From NCBI GenBank assembly GCA_945872245.1, contig CAMBZB010000014.1, positions 1 through 51,718 on the forward strand: DNA of 51,718 nt. The letters run 5' to 3'. Of the stretch, positions 18,008 through 28,000 are shown piece by piece. Under the pieces are notes generated by a model. It was not told the DNA's origin, made no database searches, and saw only the letters and a program-made list of their open reading frames with translations. The DNA is from Flavobacterium psychrophilum (GTDB taxonomy: Bacteria > Bacteroidota > Bacteroidia > Flavobacteriales > Flavobacteriaceae). The position numbers were made by a program, and so were the translations under genes. Position 1 is the first letter of the stretch, and every line of letters begins with the position of its first letter.

Positions 18008-18037
18008 TTGGATAAGCAAAAAACCAACCTATATTTG
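18008..18037 (+). promoter_or_regulatory. promoter of tRNA-Val
   Basis: TTG at 18008-18010, a 19-base spacer, then TATATTTG at 18030-18037: a full match to the Bacteroidota housekeeping consensus. It ends 12 bp before the mature tRNA 5' end, a normal distance for a tRNA transcript. Confidence 0.8.
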
Positions 18038-18049
18038 CACTCCTGTTAA

Positions 18050-18124
18050 GGGCGATTAGCTCAGCTGGTTCAGAGCACCTCGTTTACACCGAGGGGGTCG
18101 GGGGTTCGAACCCCTCATCGCCCA
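18050..18124 (+). tRNA. tRNA-Val (anticodon TAC)
   Basis: A 75-base cloverleaf ending at discriminator A18124, CCA not encoded. The acceptor stem pairs GGGCGAT with ATCGCCC. The anticodon stem CCTCG/CGAGG encloses loop TTTACAC with anticodon TAC at 18085-18087. The T arm GGGGGTTCGAACCCCT is perfect. It sits alone between the two leftward PUL units and reads rightward. Its last six bases start a 112-bp tandem repeat. Confidence 0.96.
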
Positions 18125-18391
18125 CTGTCGTACCAAAAACCTCTAAAGCAATTTTAGAGGTTTTTTTATGGCATCTCCTCAATGAAATATTCAAGAAAAT
18201 CCAATATGTGATTTGAAATTAAATCAATACCGCCCACTGTCGTACCAAAAACCTCTAAAATTGCTTTAGAGGTTTTTTTATGGCATCTCCTCAATAAAAT
18301 TTTCAAGAAAATCTAATATGTGATTTGAAGTAAAATCAATATCGCCCACTGTCGTACCGAAAACCTCTAAAGAAATTTTAGAGGTTTTTAT
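18119..18391 (+). repeat. 112-bp tandem repeat (2 full + 1 partial unit), each with tRNA 3' end and a terminator hairpin
   Basis: Units start at 18119, 18231 and 18343 (exact period 112 bp); the third stops after about 49 bp. Each begins CGCCCACTGTCGTACC, whose first six bases are the tRNA-Val 3' end, then has a hairpin CCTCTAAA-loop-TTTAGAGG with flanking A and T runs. Unit 1 overlaps the true tRNA end. The hairpins look like intrinsic terminators of the tRNA transcript (18135-18167, 18247-18279, 18361-18388). No open reading frame is present. Confidence 0.9.
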
Positions 18392-18538
18392 GACTAATCA
18401 GTATGACGAGAAACTGCCTTCGATACGTATCATTTCTTTTAAAAAAACTTGTTCGCAAAAACGGATTTTTTTAAATATTTTGATTGACCCGTAACTTTTT
18501 GTATTTGCTCTTAAAAAAGCGGAAATATTTTCAGTGAA
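18392..18538. other. spacer between the tRNA repeats and the end of PUL unit B
   Basis: 147 bp, AT-rich, no gene or clear hairpin. The three terminator-like hairpins to its left may also stop the leftward unit-B transcript, since their A/T flanks are symmetrical. Confidence 0.4.
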
Positions 18539-20101
18539 TTATTTCACCAATAGGGCTTCCAATTCCTCTAATGATTTTCCTTTGGTTTCAGGCAATAATC
18601 TTAGGATTAATAGGAGTCCAAAAAAAGCAAAAAGTCCGAAGATAAAAAAGGTCCAAGTGGTTCCTAATCTTGATAATTCCCATGGAAATACCAATTGAAC
18701 CAAGAAGCTTACCGCTGAATTTATAAACCCCACAAAGGAGATTGCGACACCTCGAATTCTGTTTGGAAAAAGTTCCGAAAACAACACCCACATTACGGGT
18801 CCAAGAGAAATGGCAAATGACGCGACAAAACCTAAAATACAGAATAGGATTAATGTTGAATTCATTGTAATTGAAGCAGTAATTAACTCTGATTCATATT
18901 TAGTGGCTGAATCCAATCCAATGGCTTTTGCTACTGCATTTTTAAATTCAGTATCCGTTTCAAAAGTAGTATTCTTTAAAGAATTCAATTGGTTTTTATT
19001 TATTTGGGTTGGCAATTTTGCCATAGAAGCATCAGTCAATTTATAAGTAGCTGCATTAAAGCTATAAGAAAGCACGAACATACTTATCGCAATACCACTT
19101 ACGCCTATAACCAACAAAGGCTTTCTCCCTAGTTTATCAATCAAAGCCATCGCAACAATAGTAAATACCACATTGATAAGACCTACTAAAATAGCTTGTA
19201 TAAAAGAGGCATCGGTACCAATTCCAGATTGCTCAAAAATCATTGGAGCATAGAAAAAAACACAATTGATTCCAACAATTTGTTGCAATATAGCGATTCC
19301 GATTCCTATGGTCATGACCAATTTCATCGAGGGCGCAAACAACTCTTTGACAGCAATTTTTTCTTTTGGAGCTGCATCCAGTAAAACACTTTCTTTGATT
19401 TCATTCACCATTTTTTCTGCCGCTTTTTCGTCACCAACAGTTTTCAATATGGACAACGCCTCATCGTATCTTTCTTTCATAATAAGCCATCTCGGACTTT
19501 GGGGAACAAAAAACAAAAATATATAATAGAGCAATGCCGGAAAAAATTCAAGCCCCAACATCCATCTCCAGTTGTATTCCCTGATCTTTAAAGTATCAAC
19601 CCAAGAAGCATTGGAACCAGCCAAATGAACGATGAGATAATTGGTGAAAAATGCCGCCGAAAGTCCAATTACAATATTTAACTGGTTGAAAGAAACCATT
19701 TTCCCTCGCTTGGCTGCCGGAGCAATTTCGGCAATATACATGGGTGCAATGATTAGAGAAATCCCAACTCCTATTCCAGCTAACATTCGAGCAAATACCA
19801 AAATAAAAAAGCTAGGCGCCACGGCAGATAAAATCGCGGAAAAAGCATACAACAAAGCAGAATATTTTAAAACTATTATTCTGCCATATTTATCACTTAT
19901 GGGTCCCGCAAACATCATTGCCACAGTAGCCGCTAAGGATAAGGAAGCCACTGCCCAACCCAATTCAATTTTTGATAATTGAAATTCGGGTTCTATAAAT
20001 TTAATTACACCAGAAATAACGGAGGCGTCAAAACCCATTAAAAATCCACCCATTGCAACCACAAGGGCGATGCCTGTGACAGAACTTTTTTTAGCTTGCA
20101 T
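18539..20101 (-). CDS. MFS sugar porter (sugar:H+ symporter type)
   Basis: A 520-residue inner-membrane protein of the major facilitator sugar-porter group with 12 predicted spans. Family motifs are DKYGRIIVLK (loop 2-3), PQSPRWLIMKERYDEA after span 6, IDKLGRKPLLVIG after span 8 and the C-terminal PETKGKSLEEL. The protein is a little longer than typical (460-490) because of a polar insertion at about residues 350-405 after span 9. It is the last gene of PUL unit B, 44 bp after the T9SS GH16 gene. It probably imports glucose or short gluco-oligosaccharides from the periplasm; the substrate is inferred. Confidence 0.92.
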   Translation of the reverse strand: MQAKKSSVTGIALVVAMGGFLMGFDASVISGVIKFIEPEFQLSKIELGWAVASLSLAATVAMMFAGPISDKYGRIIVLKYSALLYAFSAILSAVAPSFFILVFARMLAGIGVGISLIIAPMYIAEIAPAAKRGKMVSFNQLNIVIGLSAAFFTNYLIVHLAGSNASWVDTLKIREYNWRWMLGLEFFPALLYYIFLFFVPQSPRWLIMKERYDEALSILKTVGDEKAAEKMVNEIKESVLLDAAPKEKIAVKELFAPSMKLVMTIGIGIAILQQIVGINCVFFYAPMIFEQSGIGTDASFIQAILVGLINVVFTIVAMALIDKLGRKPLLVIGVSGIAISMFVLSYSFNAATYKLTDASMAKLPTQINKNQLNSLKNTTFETDTEFKNAVAKAIGLDSATKYESELITASITMNSTLILFCILGFVASFAISLGPVMWVLFSELFPNRIRGVAISFVGFINSAVSFLVQLVFPWELSRLGTTWTFFIFGLFAFFGLLLILRLLPETKGKSLEELEALLVK

Positions 20102-20145
20102 AAAAATTTAATTTTTCGCTCTTAAATCGCGGTTATAATTACCAA

Positions 20146-21852
20146 TTATTTTTTTATGATTTTCATGTTTTGGACACCCTTTGAGTTTTTTACTTTTAAA
20201 AAGTAGATCCCCGATTTAAAAGCGCTCATGTCTACATTATGGGAGGACTTCACAACCTCTTGAAGAAGCTCACGTCCCAATATATCGGTCAAAATGATTT
20301 GGTTTTGGTCATCCAATAACTGCAAATACAATTTATTTTCTACAGGATTAGGATAGTAAGATTGGTTTAATTCAGAATTGTTTTCTATACCTAAATTACA
20401 ACTGCTACCCACTACATAAGAAATATATTTTGTTACAGACAAACCACCGGCATAGGCAAATTTACAGGCATAATTAATGGCTGAACCTAGGGTCTGACCC
20501 GAAATAGTTTTGGTAAAAATATTTCCAGAAACACGAGTCATTCCAAATTCAGCGAAGTTAGATTGTCTCCACAAAATGGCATCTACACCCACTCTGTTAG
20601 TATCTAAAAGTTCAAATGTTATTTTAACATCTGTTCCAATAGTTTCGAAATTGTATTTATAACCCAAACCGAAAGAGCCTTGTTGTGCTTGCGTATCAGC
20701 ACCTCCACAATCTAAAATTACAGTAGTTTTGGCATTAAGTACTATTGGATTGTTAAGTGCGGTGTTCCCGGTCAAATCACTTGCTGTAACAGTAAAAGTA
20801 TAGTCCGTGTTGGGAGACAAATCAGTAATAATTAACGATTTCTGCACCCCTGAAGGACTAAAAGTCGAAGCTGTACCATTAGCACCATAAGTCACATTAT
20901 AGGTTACATTTCCAGAATCATCGTTGGCATTTAACAACAACTCGACAGCAGAACCCGCTATTGTGCCTACCGAAGCGGTAAAATTTGTAGGTTTCTGGGT
21001 GTCTTGTGTAGTGTTTTGATACACCCTAACATAATCAATTACCATCGTTGCTTGTGTAAAATTGGATGGTATTGTTCCAGCAACTCCCCCCATGGCTATA
21101 TTTAACAAAAGATATTGTTCTTTATCAAATGGCCAAGTACTAGCGTTCTTGTTTGATGGATTATAGGTATAAAATACAACATTATCGACAAGAAATGAAA
21201 TTTGATTGGCAGACCAATTCATAGAATAAATATGATAATTTTCGGCAATGTTATCACCGACAACCACACCACCTATGTTTACCGTATTTCCAGATGAAGA
21301 CGGCGTATGCATGGCACTTTGAATATAATTATCCGGTTTAGAACGCGTTATTCCATACTCCAAAATGTCAATTTCTCCACAAGCAGGCCAACTAGTAGTT
21401 CCATATTGCGCATCAAAAAAACCTCCATTTTCATTAATATTTTTTCCTAACAGCCACAATGCAGGCCAAGTACCAAGGTCTTTTGGAATTTTGGCACGAA
21501 TATCTACTCGTCCATATTTATAAGCAAATTTAGAATTTAACCGGGCGGAAGTGTATTGTTTAGTAACTCCTTGGTCAAAAAAAGTTTCTTTTTTTGCAAC
21601 TATGTTTAGGTTTCCAGAATTTACAAACGAGTTTGCCAATTTATTGGTATAATGTTGCTCTTCGCCATTTGCCCAACTAGTACCAGCAATTAATTGCGTT
21701 TGATGATGCCAATTGACAGCATTAATAGCTCCATTTGTATTAAATTCATCCGACCACACTAAATCTTTATAAACCACATCAACTTGTGCTGAACACAATT
21801 GACTAAATAGAAAAAATGCGAATAAGATTTGAATTGGGGTGTATTTTTTCAT
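20146..21852 (-). CDS. T9SS-secreted GH16 endo-beta-1,3-glucanase (laminarinase-like)
   Basis: 568 residues. A signal peptide ends near CSAQ (about 23). The GH16 jelly roll covers about 28-275; the catalytic motif GEIDILE gives nucleophile E160, D162 and acid/base E165, in the E-x-D-x-x-E spacing of laminarinases. A fibronectin type III-like domain follows (about 283-375), then an unassigned beta-rich domain (378-485, DTNRVGVDAILWRQ). A C-terminal type-A sorting domain (about 495-568) has YYPNPVENKLYLQL and GIYFLKVKNSKG. The last module marks it as a T9SS cargo, cleaved by PorU. It should attack insoluble or long glucan outside the cell. Confidence 0.93.
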   Translation of the reverse strand: MKKYTPIQILFAFFLFSQLCSAQVDVVYKDLVWSDEFNTNGAINAVNWHHQTQLIAGTSWANGEEQHYTNKLANSFVNSGNLNIVAKKETFFDQGVTKQYTSARLNSKFAYKYGRVDIRAKIPKDLGTWPALWLLGKNINENGGFFDAQYGTTSWPACGEIDILEYGITRSKPDNYIQSAMHTPSSSGNTVNIGGVVVGDNIAENYHIYSMNWSANQISFLVDNVVFYTYNPSNKNASTWPFDKEQYLLLNIAMGGVAGTIPSNFTQATMVIDYVRVYQNTTQDTQKPTNFTASVGTIAGSAVELLLNANDDSGNVTYNVTYGANGTASTFSPSGVQKSLIITDLSPNTDYTFTVTASDLTGNTALNNPIVLNAKTTVILDCGGADTQAQQGSFGLGYKYNFETIGTDVKITFELLDTNRVGVDAILWRQSNFAEFGMTRVSGNIFTKTISGQTLGSAINYACKFAYAGGLSVTKYISYVVGSSCNLGIENNSELNQSYYPNPVENKLYLQLLDDQNQIILTDILGRELLQEVVKSSHNVDMSAFKSGIYFLKVKNSKGVQNMKIIKK

Positions 21853-22020
21853 TATAACTATTTAAATATTATTAAAACTACTTGTGAATTTGAAATTATT
21901 ATTAAGGTATTATTTTGCAAATTATTTATCTTTTCAAATTAATTTAGGCTACTATCTATTTAAAAAAAGATCTGCTTTTTGCTTTCAACTAATTTGGGTT
22001 TACGATAATAAAGGGACACT

Positions 22021-23445
22021 TCACAGCTCTCGTTTTCTTGCATCCAATTCATTTTTTATTTCATAGGATCTTTCCTCCGTCAAGTCATAATTTCTCATTA
22101 CCCACATGGCAATTAATGTGCCTAAAATTGGAATGCCTGAGAAAAAAAGTCGTAAACCAGTAATTGCCCCTTCCGTCTGAGTTGGCGAACTAGTATCAAA
22201 ACCTACCGACGACATGATAACTCCGGTTAGTAATCCTGCAATGGCAAAACCAAACTTTACCATCCACCAATAAATGGCTCCAAAGATTCCTTCTCTTCGT
22301 TTCCCTGAAGTTAACTCATCCATATCGCAAACATCGGCAGTCATAGACATCATCAACGTAAACAAACTTCCGATACCAAAGGAGAAGAAAGGCAAAGCAA
22401 ATAAAAACATATAAGGTTTACCTGGAATGAACAAAAACCAAAGCAATACATATCCTAGGACGGATATACCTTGACATATTAAAAAGGCATTCTTTTTACC
22501 TGTTTTTTTAGATACCCAAGCTACAATTGGGATCACAATAAAAGTTGTAGCCAAAGCACCCACACAGCCAAAAAGCGTAGGCCAAATACCTGCATCGGAG
22601 GCACTTCCATTAAAAAGGTAATAAACAACAATAAAAAAGGTAAAACCAGCAACAGTATTAAAGGCATTAAAAATTAAGAAGGTAGCAATACACAGTTTTC
22701 TGAAGGGTTTATTCACAAACGCTTCTTTGAAACTTGCAAAAATTTCCTTTAAACTACCCCCAATTGTACTAAAAGTCAATGGGGAAAAACTCTCTTCGTC
22801 TTTAGTTGACTTACTCTTGATAAAAATAGCAGGGATCATCGCTAATATCATACAGGAAATTCCTACCCAAACGGCTAAAGTTCTTGTGGCCGTATCTGCA
22901 TTGGGAAACCATGTTGGGTCATACATAATAACCCAAAACCAAGGTGCAATTACCCAAGCCCATTGCCCAATCCATTGCGATATGGCCATAATACTGGTTC
23001 GTTCATGAAAATCGTCGCTCATTTCGTAGCCCATGGCTACATAAGGAACGCTAAAAACAGAAAGCCCTATATAAAAAACAAACGACCACAAAAGGAAGAA
23101 CCAAAAATTATAATCTATTCCATTTTCTCGGTACAATTGCCACATCACGACAAAAGAAAGCCCCATTATAATTGCTCCAATAAACACATATTGTCTTCTT
23201 CTTCCCCAAACAGATCGAGTATTATCTGTAATAAATCCCATAATTGGATCTATAAAGGCATCAAATATCCTGGGCAAGAAAAATAACATTCCCCACATCC
23301 AAGCTGGGAATTTTAAGTCTTCGACTAACACCACCATGAAAATACCCAGGGCGGCAGGAAACATTTGATTGGCTAACATTCCTAATCCGAAGGCTATCTT
23401 TTGTCCCATTGGTACAATCTCTTTGGTGTTTGAATTATTTGACAT
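22021..23445 (-). CDS. GPH-family sugar:cation symporter (MFS)
   Basis: A 474-residue protein with 12 hydrophobic spans. The N-terminal block FLPRIFDAFIDPIMGFITDN followed by WGRRRQYVFIGAI is the hallmark of the glycoside-pentoside-hexuronide:cation symporter family (melibiose permease type). The motif VAMGYEMSDDFHERT in the central loop and SGKRREGIFGAIYWWMVK are also typical. It lies 33 bp after the GH30 gene in unit B. A role in moving beta-gluco-oligosaccharides into the cytoplasm for the GH149-like phosphorylase is inferred from operon membership. Confidence 0.92.
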   Translation of the reverse strand: MSNNSNTKEIVPMGQKIAFGLGMLANQMFPAALGIFMVVLVEDLKFPAWMWGMLFFLPRIFDAFIDPIMGFITDNTRSVWGRRRQYVFIGAIIMGLSFVVMWQLYRENGIDYNFWFFLLWSFVFYIGLSVFSVPYVAMGYEMSDDFHERTSIMAISQWIGQWAWVIAPWFWVIMYDPTWFPNADTATRTLAVWVGISCMILAMIPAIFIKSKSTKDEESFSPLTFSTIGGSLKEIFASFKEAFVNKPFRKLCIATFLIFNAFNTVAGFTFFIVVYYLFNGSASDAGIWPTLFGCVGALATTFIVIPIVAWVSKKTGKKNAFLICQGISVLGYVLLWFLFIPGKPYMFLFALPFFSFGIGSLFTLMMSMTADVCDMDELTSGKRREGIFGAIYWWMVKFGFAIAGLLTGVIMSSVGFDTSSPTQTEGAITGLRLFFSGIPILGTLIAMWVMRNYDLTEERSYEIKNELDARKREL

Positions 23446-23478
23446 ATTTAAAAGAATTATGAGTTTATTATTTAATTT

Positions 23479-24984
23479 TTAAGACTTGATAATTATCGTT
23501 TGCAATGCTTTTCCATCAATGGAAATTATTTTAATTTTATTGTTCAGTTTTATTTCAATATTTTGTTTTTCAGATGTAGGATTAAAAACTACGACTGCTA
23601 TTGTACCATCAGGGTTTTTTACGGCAGTAGTAACAATATCTTTGTCGTTTATGGTACATCCTATTTTTATTGCTCCTGGACGCATAAATTTACTGAAATG
23701 AGTCATCGTATAATATAGTGGCGTAAAATAGACTTCATCCTTTTCTGGATCCACGATTACGGGTGCAATACACCAATTTTTAAACCAATTAGGACCTCCT
23801 TGCTTATCTAAAACCATATTCCAATCGACCCAACCATCGACCCAGTTGTTTAAACATCCTATAATATCGGTTGCATAGCGATTCACCGGAGCGTATTTTG
23901 GATGTAAATCCTTATCTTTTTCAGGCGCCCAATCCCAACCCCAATCGGTGGCTTCTTTGCTCCAATACCAAACGTCATCGTCCCAATGCGGCACTTCAGA
24001 ATCCACACAAGCTTCTGTTTGTATCAAATAGTTATTAGGAGCTTTTTTATGTGCATATTGTAAATCTTCGGGAAAAACCTCATAAGTACTTTCATACCAA
24101 TGAATTGCCATTCCGTCAAAGTATTTTTTTGATTTCTCGTCCCGATACATTTCATCTGCCCATTCTTTTATTCCCGCTCTATTTTGGTCGTAGCCTAATA
24201 TTTTAACGTTTTCCAAACCGTCATTTTCTAGTTTTGGCCCCAAATAATTCTGAACAAAACTGGTCATTTCTCCAGGAGAATATTGCATACTCTCCCAATT
24301 ATTACCGTTTCCAAGAGGCTCATTTTCAACAGTGATACCCCAAATATTGATTCCTTCTTTTTTGTAGGCATCTATATACTTAGAATAATACAAAGCCCAT
24401 GTGTCGTTATATTCAGGTAATAATTTTCCACCCACCCAGCTTTTGTTATCTTTCATCCATGGCGGGGCTGTCCAAGGCGAAGCAATGATATTAAATCCTT
24501 CTTTTGAAATGGATTTAGCTTCCAAAATCATTGGAATGATATCGTTCTTATCTTCATTTATTGAAAAGCTTTCCAGATTATTATCTCCATCAACCATAGC
24601 ATAAGCATAGTGTTTCAATGAAAAATCACACGAATTAATATGTGTTCTGGTAAGCGAATAATTAGCACCCTCTTCACCAAAATAAGCATTTAGAACTTTT
24701 TTACGATTTGCTGTACTTAATCGATTGAGCAAATGTGCTGATGATTCCGTAAAGGAGCCACCAAAACCAGTTATGGTTTGAAATTTTTCTTCTGGATTTA
24801 AAGTAATTTTCACAGGAGTTTCACTTCCTATAAACTCGGCTATTCTTTTTAATGAATTTCCTTGAGCTGAAGTTTCATAAACTTCTACTTCCAAATCTTT
24901 AGTTGCCTTACAACTAATCAATGTGAATGCTATACTAAAAATTAACCCAAAAAACACATTCTTTTCCATTACTAATTTTTTCAT
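23479..24984 (-). CDS. GH30 family glycoside hydrolase lipoprotein (probable beta-1,6-glucanase)
   Basis: About 501 residues from ATG 24984, which gives a proper lipoprotein signal (MKKLVMEKN... FTLISC); a start at 25017 adds 11 residues and hides it. The GH30 fold is shown by GFGGSFTESSAHLL, SPWTAPPWMK, the acid/base in ENEP (E222) and the nucleophile in QTEACVD (E324), plus a C-terminal beta domain. GH30 enzymes in laminarin loci commonly remove beta-1,6 glucosyl side chains; glucosylceramidase-like annotation is the generic alternative. The residues after Cys (KATKDLE) are not strongly acidic, so a periplasm-facing location is plausible. It lies 48 bp after the phosphorylase gene. Confidence 0.9.
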   Translation of the reverse strand: MKKLVMEKNVFFGLIFSIAFTLISCKATKDLEVEVYETSAQGNSLKRIAEFIGSETPVKITLNPEEKFQTITGFGGSFTESSAHLLNRLSTANRKKVLNAYFGEEGANYSLTRTHINSCDFSLKHYAYAMVDGDNNLESFSINEDKNDIIPMILEAKSISKEGFNIIASPWTAPPWMKDNKSWVGGKLLPEYNDTWALYYSKYIDAYKKEGINIWGITVENEPLGNGNNWESMQYSPGEMTSFVQNYLGPKLENDGLENVKILGYDQNRAGIKEWADEMYRDEKSKKYFDGMAIHWYESTYEVFPEDLQYAHKKAPNNYLIQTEACVDSEVPHWDDDVWYWSKEATDWGWDWAPEKDKDLHPKYAPVNRYATDIIGCLNNWVDGWVDWNMVLDKQGGPNWFKNWCIAPVIVDPEKDEVYFTPLYYTMTHFSKFMRPGAIKIGCTINDKDIVTTAVKNPDGTIAVVVFNPTSEKQNIEIKLNNKIKIISIDGKALQTIIIKS

Positions 24985-25032
24985 CCATGAAGAAGGGATT
25001 GTAACATCCAACAACAAGGTTTATTCATTTAC

Positions 25033-28000
25033 TCAAATGTTAATACTTACATTTATTTGAATAATATCTCCCGTTCGTTGAAATATTTTTTGGCTTGCTT
25101 CATGACTCAATGTTAAAGATGAAATAGTATCAATCGCATTATTTTTATAGCTCACTTCAATCTGGTTCTTATCTGATAATTTATAGATTATTGGCACTTG
25201 ACAAATAGTGAATGCTAAATTTCCTTTTTCTAATGAAATGGAATTCGGTTTATTTTCAAAATCTATAAAGTTCACTATTTCTTCTTGCAGTAAAAATTGA
25301 TTTTTATTTAATAAGCTAGGCTGGAACATCAATTGACCCCCATCTACTTTTACCCCCAATTCTCCTTTTCTGGTGAGTATATCTTCTTTTACTTGCCCCG
25401 TCATTCCAGGTTGCTGAGCTCCTTTGTATAAGGGAGTATGCGAGTAAGGATCTGTAGGAAATGCTCCATAGACTTCTGGAGTCTTATGAACGCCGATTCC
25501 CTCACCGATCTCCTTGTAATGCATTTTCAAGGCACTGATTACAGCAGTGTCTTCTTGATCGCGATACGCTTTTTCGATAACTTCTTGTACCGCTAAATGT
25601 AATTTAGATACCATGTGCCAATAAATGGAACCTAAACCTTCGTAACCAAAGAAAGTTCCTGACCTACCCGTAAATGCCTTGTGATTAAAAATATCTTCGA
25701 AAACTTGCAGAATTCCTTCCGATTCTTTTTCGATCAGAACTTGATATTCTTGATTTTTATTGAGTCGCGTCAAGGCTTCTTTCAAATCGTTGGCATTATG
25801 AAAGTTGCCATTAAAATGAAAACCACCTCTAACATCTTGATTGACAATTGAATTATTCGAATCAGCGATTAGTTTGGTCAATAAATTGGACTGTTCTATC
25901 CTTTCTTTAGGGATATTGTTTTTTTCTAAAAATTTAGGCAATTCTTTATTTGGATACAGAATATAACTATTTTGGTCGGGACGATACAAAGCACTGTTTC
26001 TTAAAGAATCAATTATTTGCAAGGATTCATTTGCGTTCAAATATCCAGAACTTAAAACCGCCACTTGACCCTCGAGCATTTCGCTAAGGTTCGAGATGAC
26101 TACACCCTCATTTTCAACGGACATCAAATTATAGGCATGATATAATTTATCTTGCCTTTGATTTGCTTCAATGGAATGCTCTATAAAAGCTAAACTTACT
26201 GCGGCAAATCGTTTTAGACCATCAATGGAAACAGTTCTTTTTTGACCCCAAAAACCACTTTGATATATATGCAATCTGTATTCTGAAGCAGCTTCCCCTA
26301 ATTGGTCTAGGATTTTTTTACGATCTTGATCATTGATTTTTCCCGAAAGCAAATTTTGATTCTCTACTAAGCATTCTCTGATACCATGGTAAAAGCCTAC
26401 CATTTCGCTAGAAATTTTAATGTTTTCTAATTCGGATGCTGCTATTATTTGTTCGAAAATTTTTAAAAATCTACGCAAATAACACAGTGTAACCATGGAC
26501 ACTCCATTTCCAACCAAGGCATTATTTGCATCATTCCATTCTGGACGTTGGGTGTTCATCCAAATTCCTCCTTCAGGAATAAAGTTGGACATCTTTGCTA
26601 AAACGGTTGCTAATATTTTTTCAATGAAATTCACATGGTAAATTTCATTGTTATTATTACCAATCAAGGCGCCATCAGCGCCAATTTTAGCACGTTGTTC
26701 ATTTATCTTTTTCTCCCAATCGTGATTGTACTCTATAGTGTCTTTTGGATTCTTTAAAATATCTTGATATGATTTTATTGTATAAGGAACGGCAGCATAT
26801 ACAAAACATTCTTTTTCAAAATAAGCGTTTAGTTTTCCTGGGTGATATTTTTCTGTGAATTCTAAGAATTTCAACAAATAAATAATTTGATGGTCACCCC
26901 AGTATCCAATGTAGGACCAAGGATTATCCGGTTCTATAGCTTCCCAATCAAATCCCTCTTTAGTTACCCTGTAGGGGTTATACCCATCAAATGTGGAGGC
27001 GTTTAAGAATTTATGAATCATCCCTTCTATAAAATCGGGATAGGCATAAGCCAATGCTTCCCAGTTTTGGAAAATATCACGCCAATTCCCTTCATAATCC
27101 AAAATTTTGGAACCATCAATTTCACTACGAGTATTAATGGAAAATTTATTCCATGGACGGCTAGGGTCGCCATGTCTGCGGCTGAATTTTAAAGGCAAAT
27201 ATTCCGTACAAAGCCTCACTAAATCTTCATCTTCGTGATTTTCGATTAATTGAAGCAACTCAATATAAGAGAATTCGTTTTTTAATTCATTAATAAATGC
27301 TTGATTTTTCTCAAACACCTCACTGTTTGCTTTTGCAAAATATTGGGTAAAATCCTTTTTTTCGATTTTATAATTCTCATCAAAGATGCCACCACGCATG
27401 ATGTTGAAAAGTGTATTGGCAAAATGGCGCGTATCGATTAGTTTATCGGCAGTAAATTGCAAACCATCGGCAGCCGCATTGAGTGCAATAAGATTTTGTT
27501 TGCCTAATTCAACATCATCAAAAAGTTGCTTTTCAAGAGTTTTATCTCGAATTATTGACTCGCAAAGTTGAATGACTTGGGATTGGTTTTGATTGACGTT
27601 GGCAATAATTTTCCAATCTTTTGAAGAGTTTTGGGGTAAAAACAAATCATTAGAAATAAAATAAGCTCCTTTTTCACCTTTTATATCGGTTTCTCCTGTT
27701 ATTTTTTGCAACTTTCTAAAAGCAGGAAGTTGTTTAGAAGACAACAAATAAGTTGGATTTTTCATCCCTAAAGACCACACAATATTAGCTTTGAGTGCTT
27801 CGCTAGGTTCCGCTTTATCTACTATAATGGCGCTTAGTGCAAAAATACCCAAACCACTTTCTGTCTGTAATTCACTTCTTTTATAAGCATCCACTAAATT
27901 ACTAGTACTATTTTGCAAATCACTGCTTACACCATGTGGCATAATGTTTTGAAGGCCGTCTAAAACGGTAATATTATACCCTTTATTGGAGTTATTTATA

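Larger units (their letters stand above)
17557..18049. other. 493-bp spacer between susC and tRNA-Val
   Basis: No gene was found. It holds the 15-base PUL motif (17646-17660), a TAnnTTTG-type element for susC (17660-17667), the tRNA promoter (18008-18037), and an imperfect direct repeat of about 28 bp (17694-17721 and 17965-17993). The rest is AT-rich and unremarkable. Confidence 0.6.

Noticed and set aside
18119..18391. The 112-bp repeats as a CRISPR array
   Set aside because: Only 2.4 units, no short repeat-spacer alternation, and no cas genes nearby.
18119..18391. The repeats as attL/attR of an integrated element
   Set aside because: They are immediately adjacent, with no integrase or foreign genes between them, and the tRNA-derived part is only six bases.
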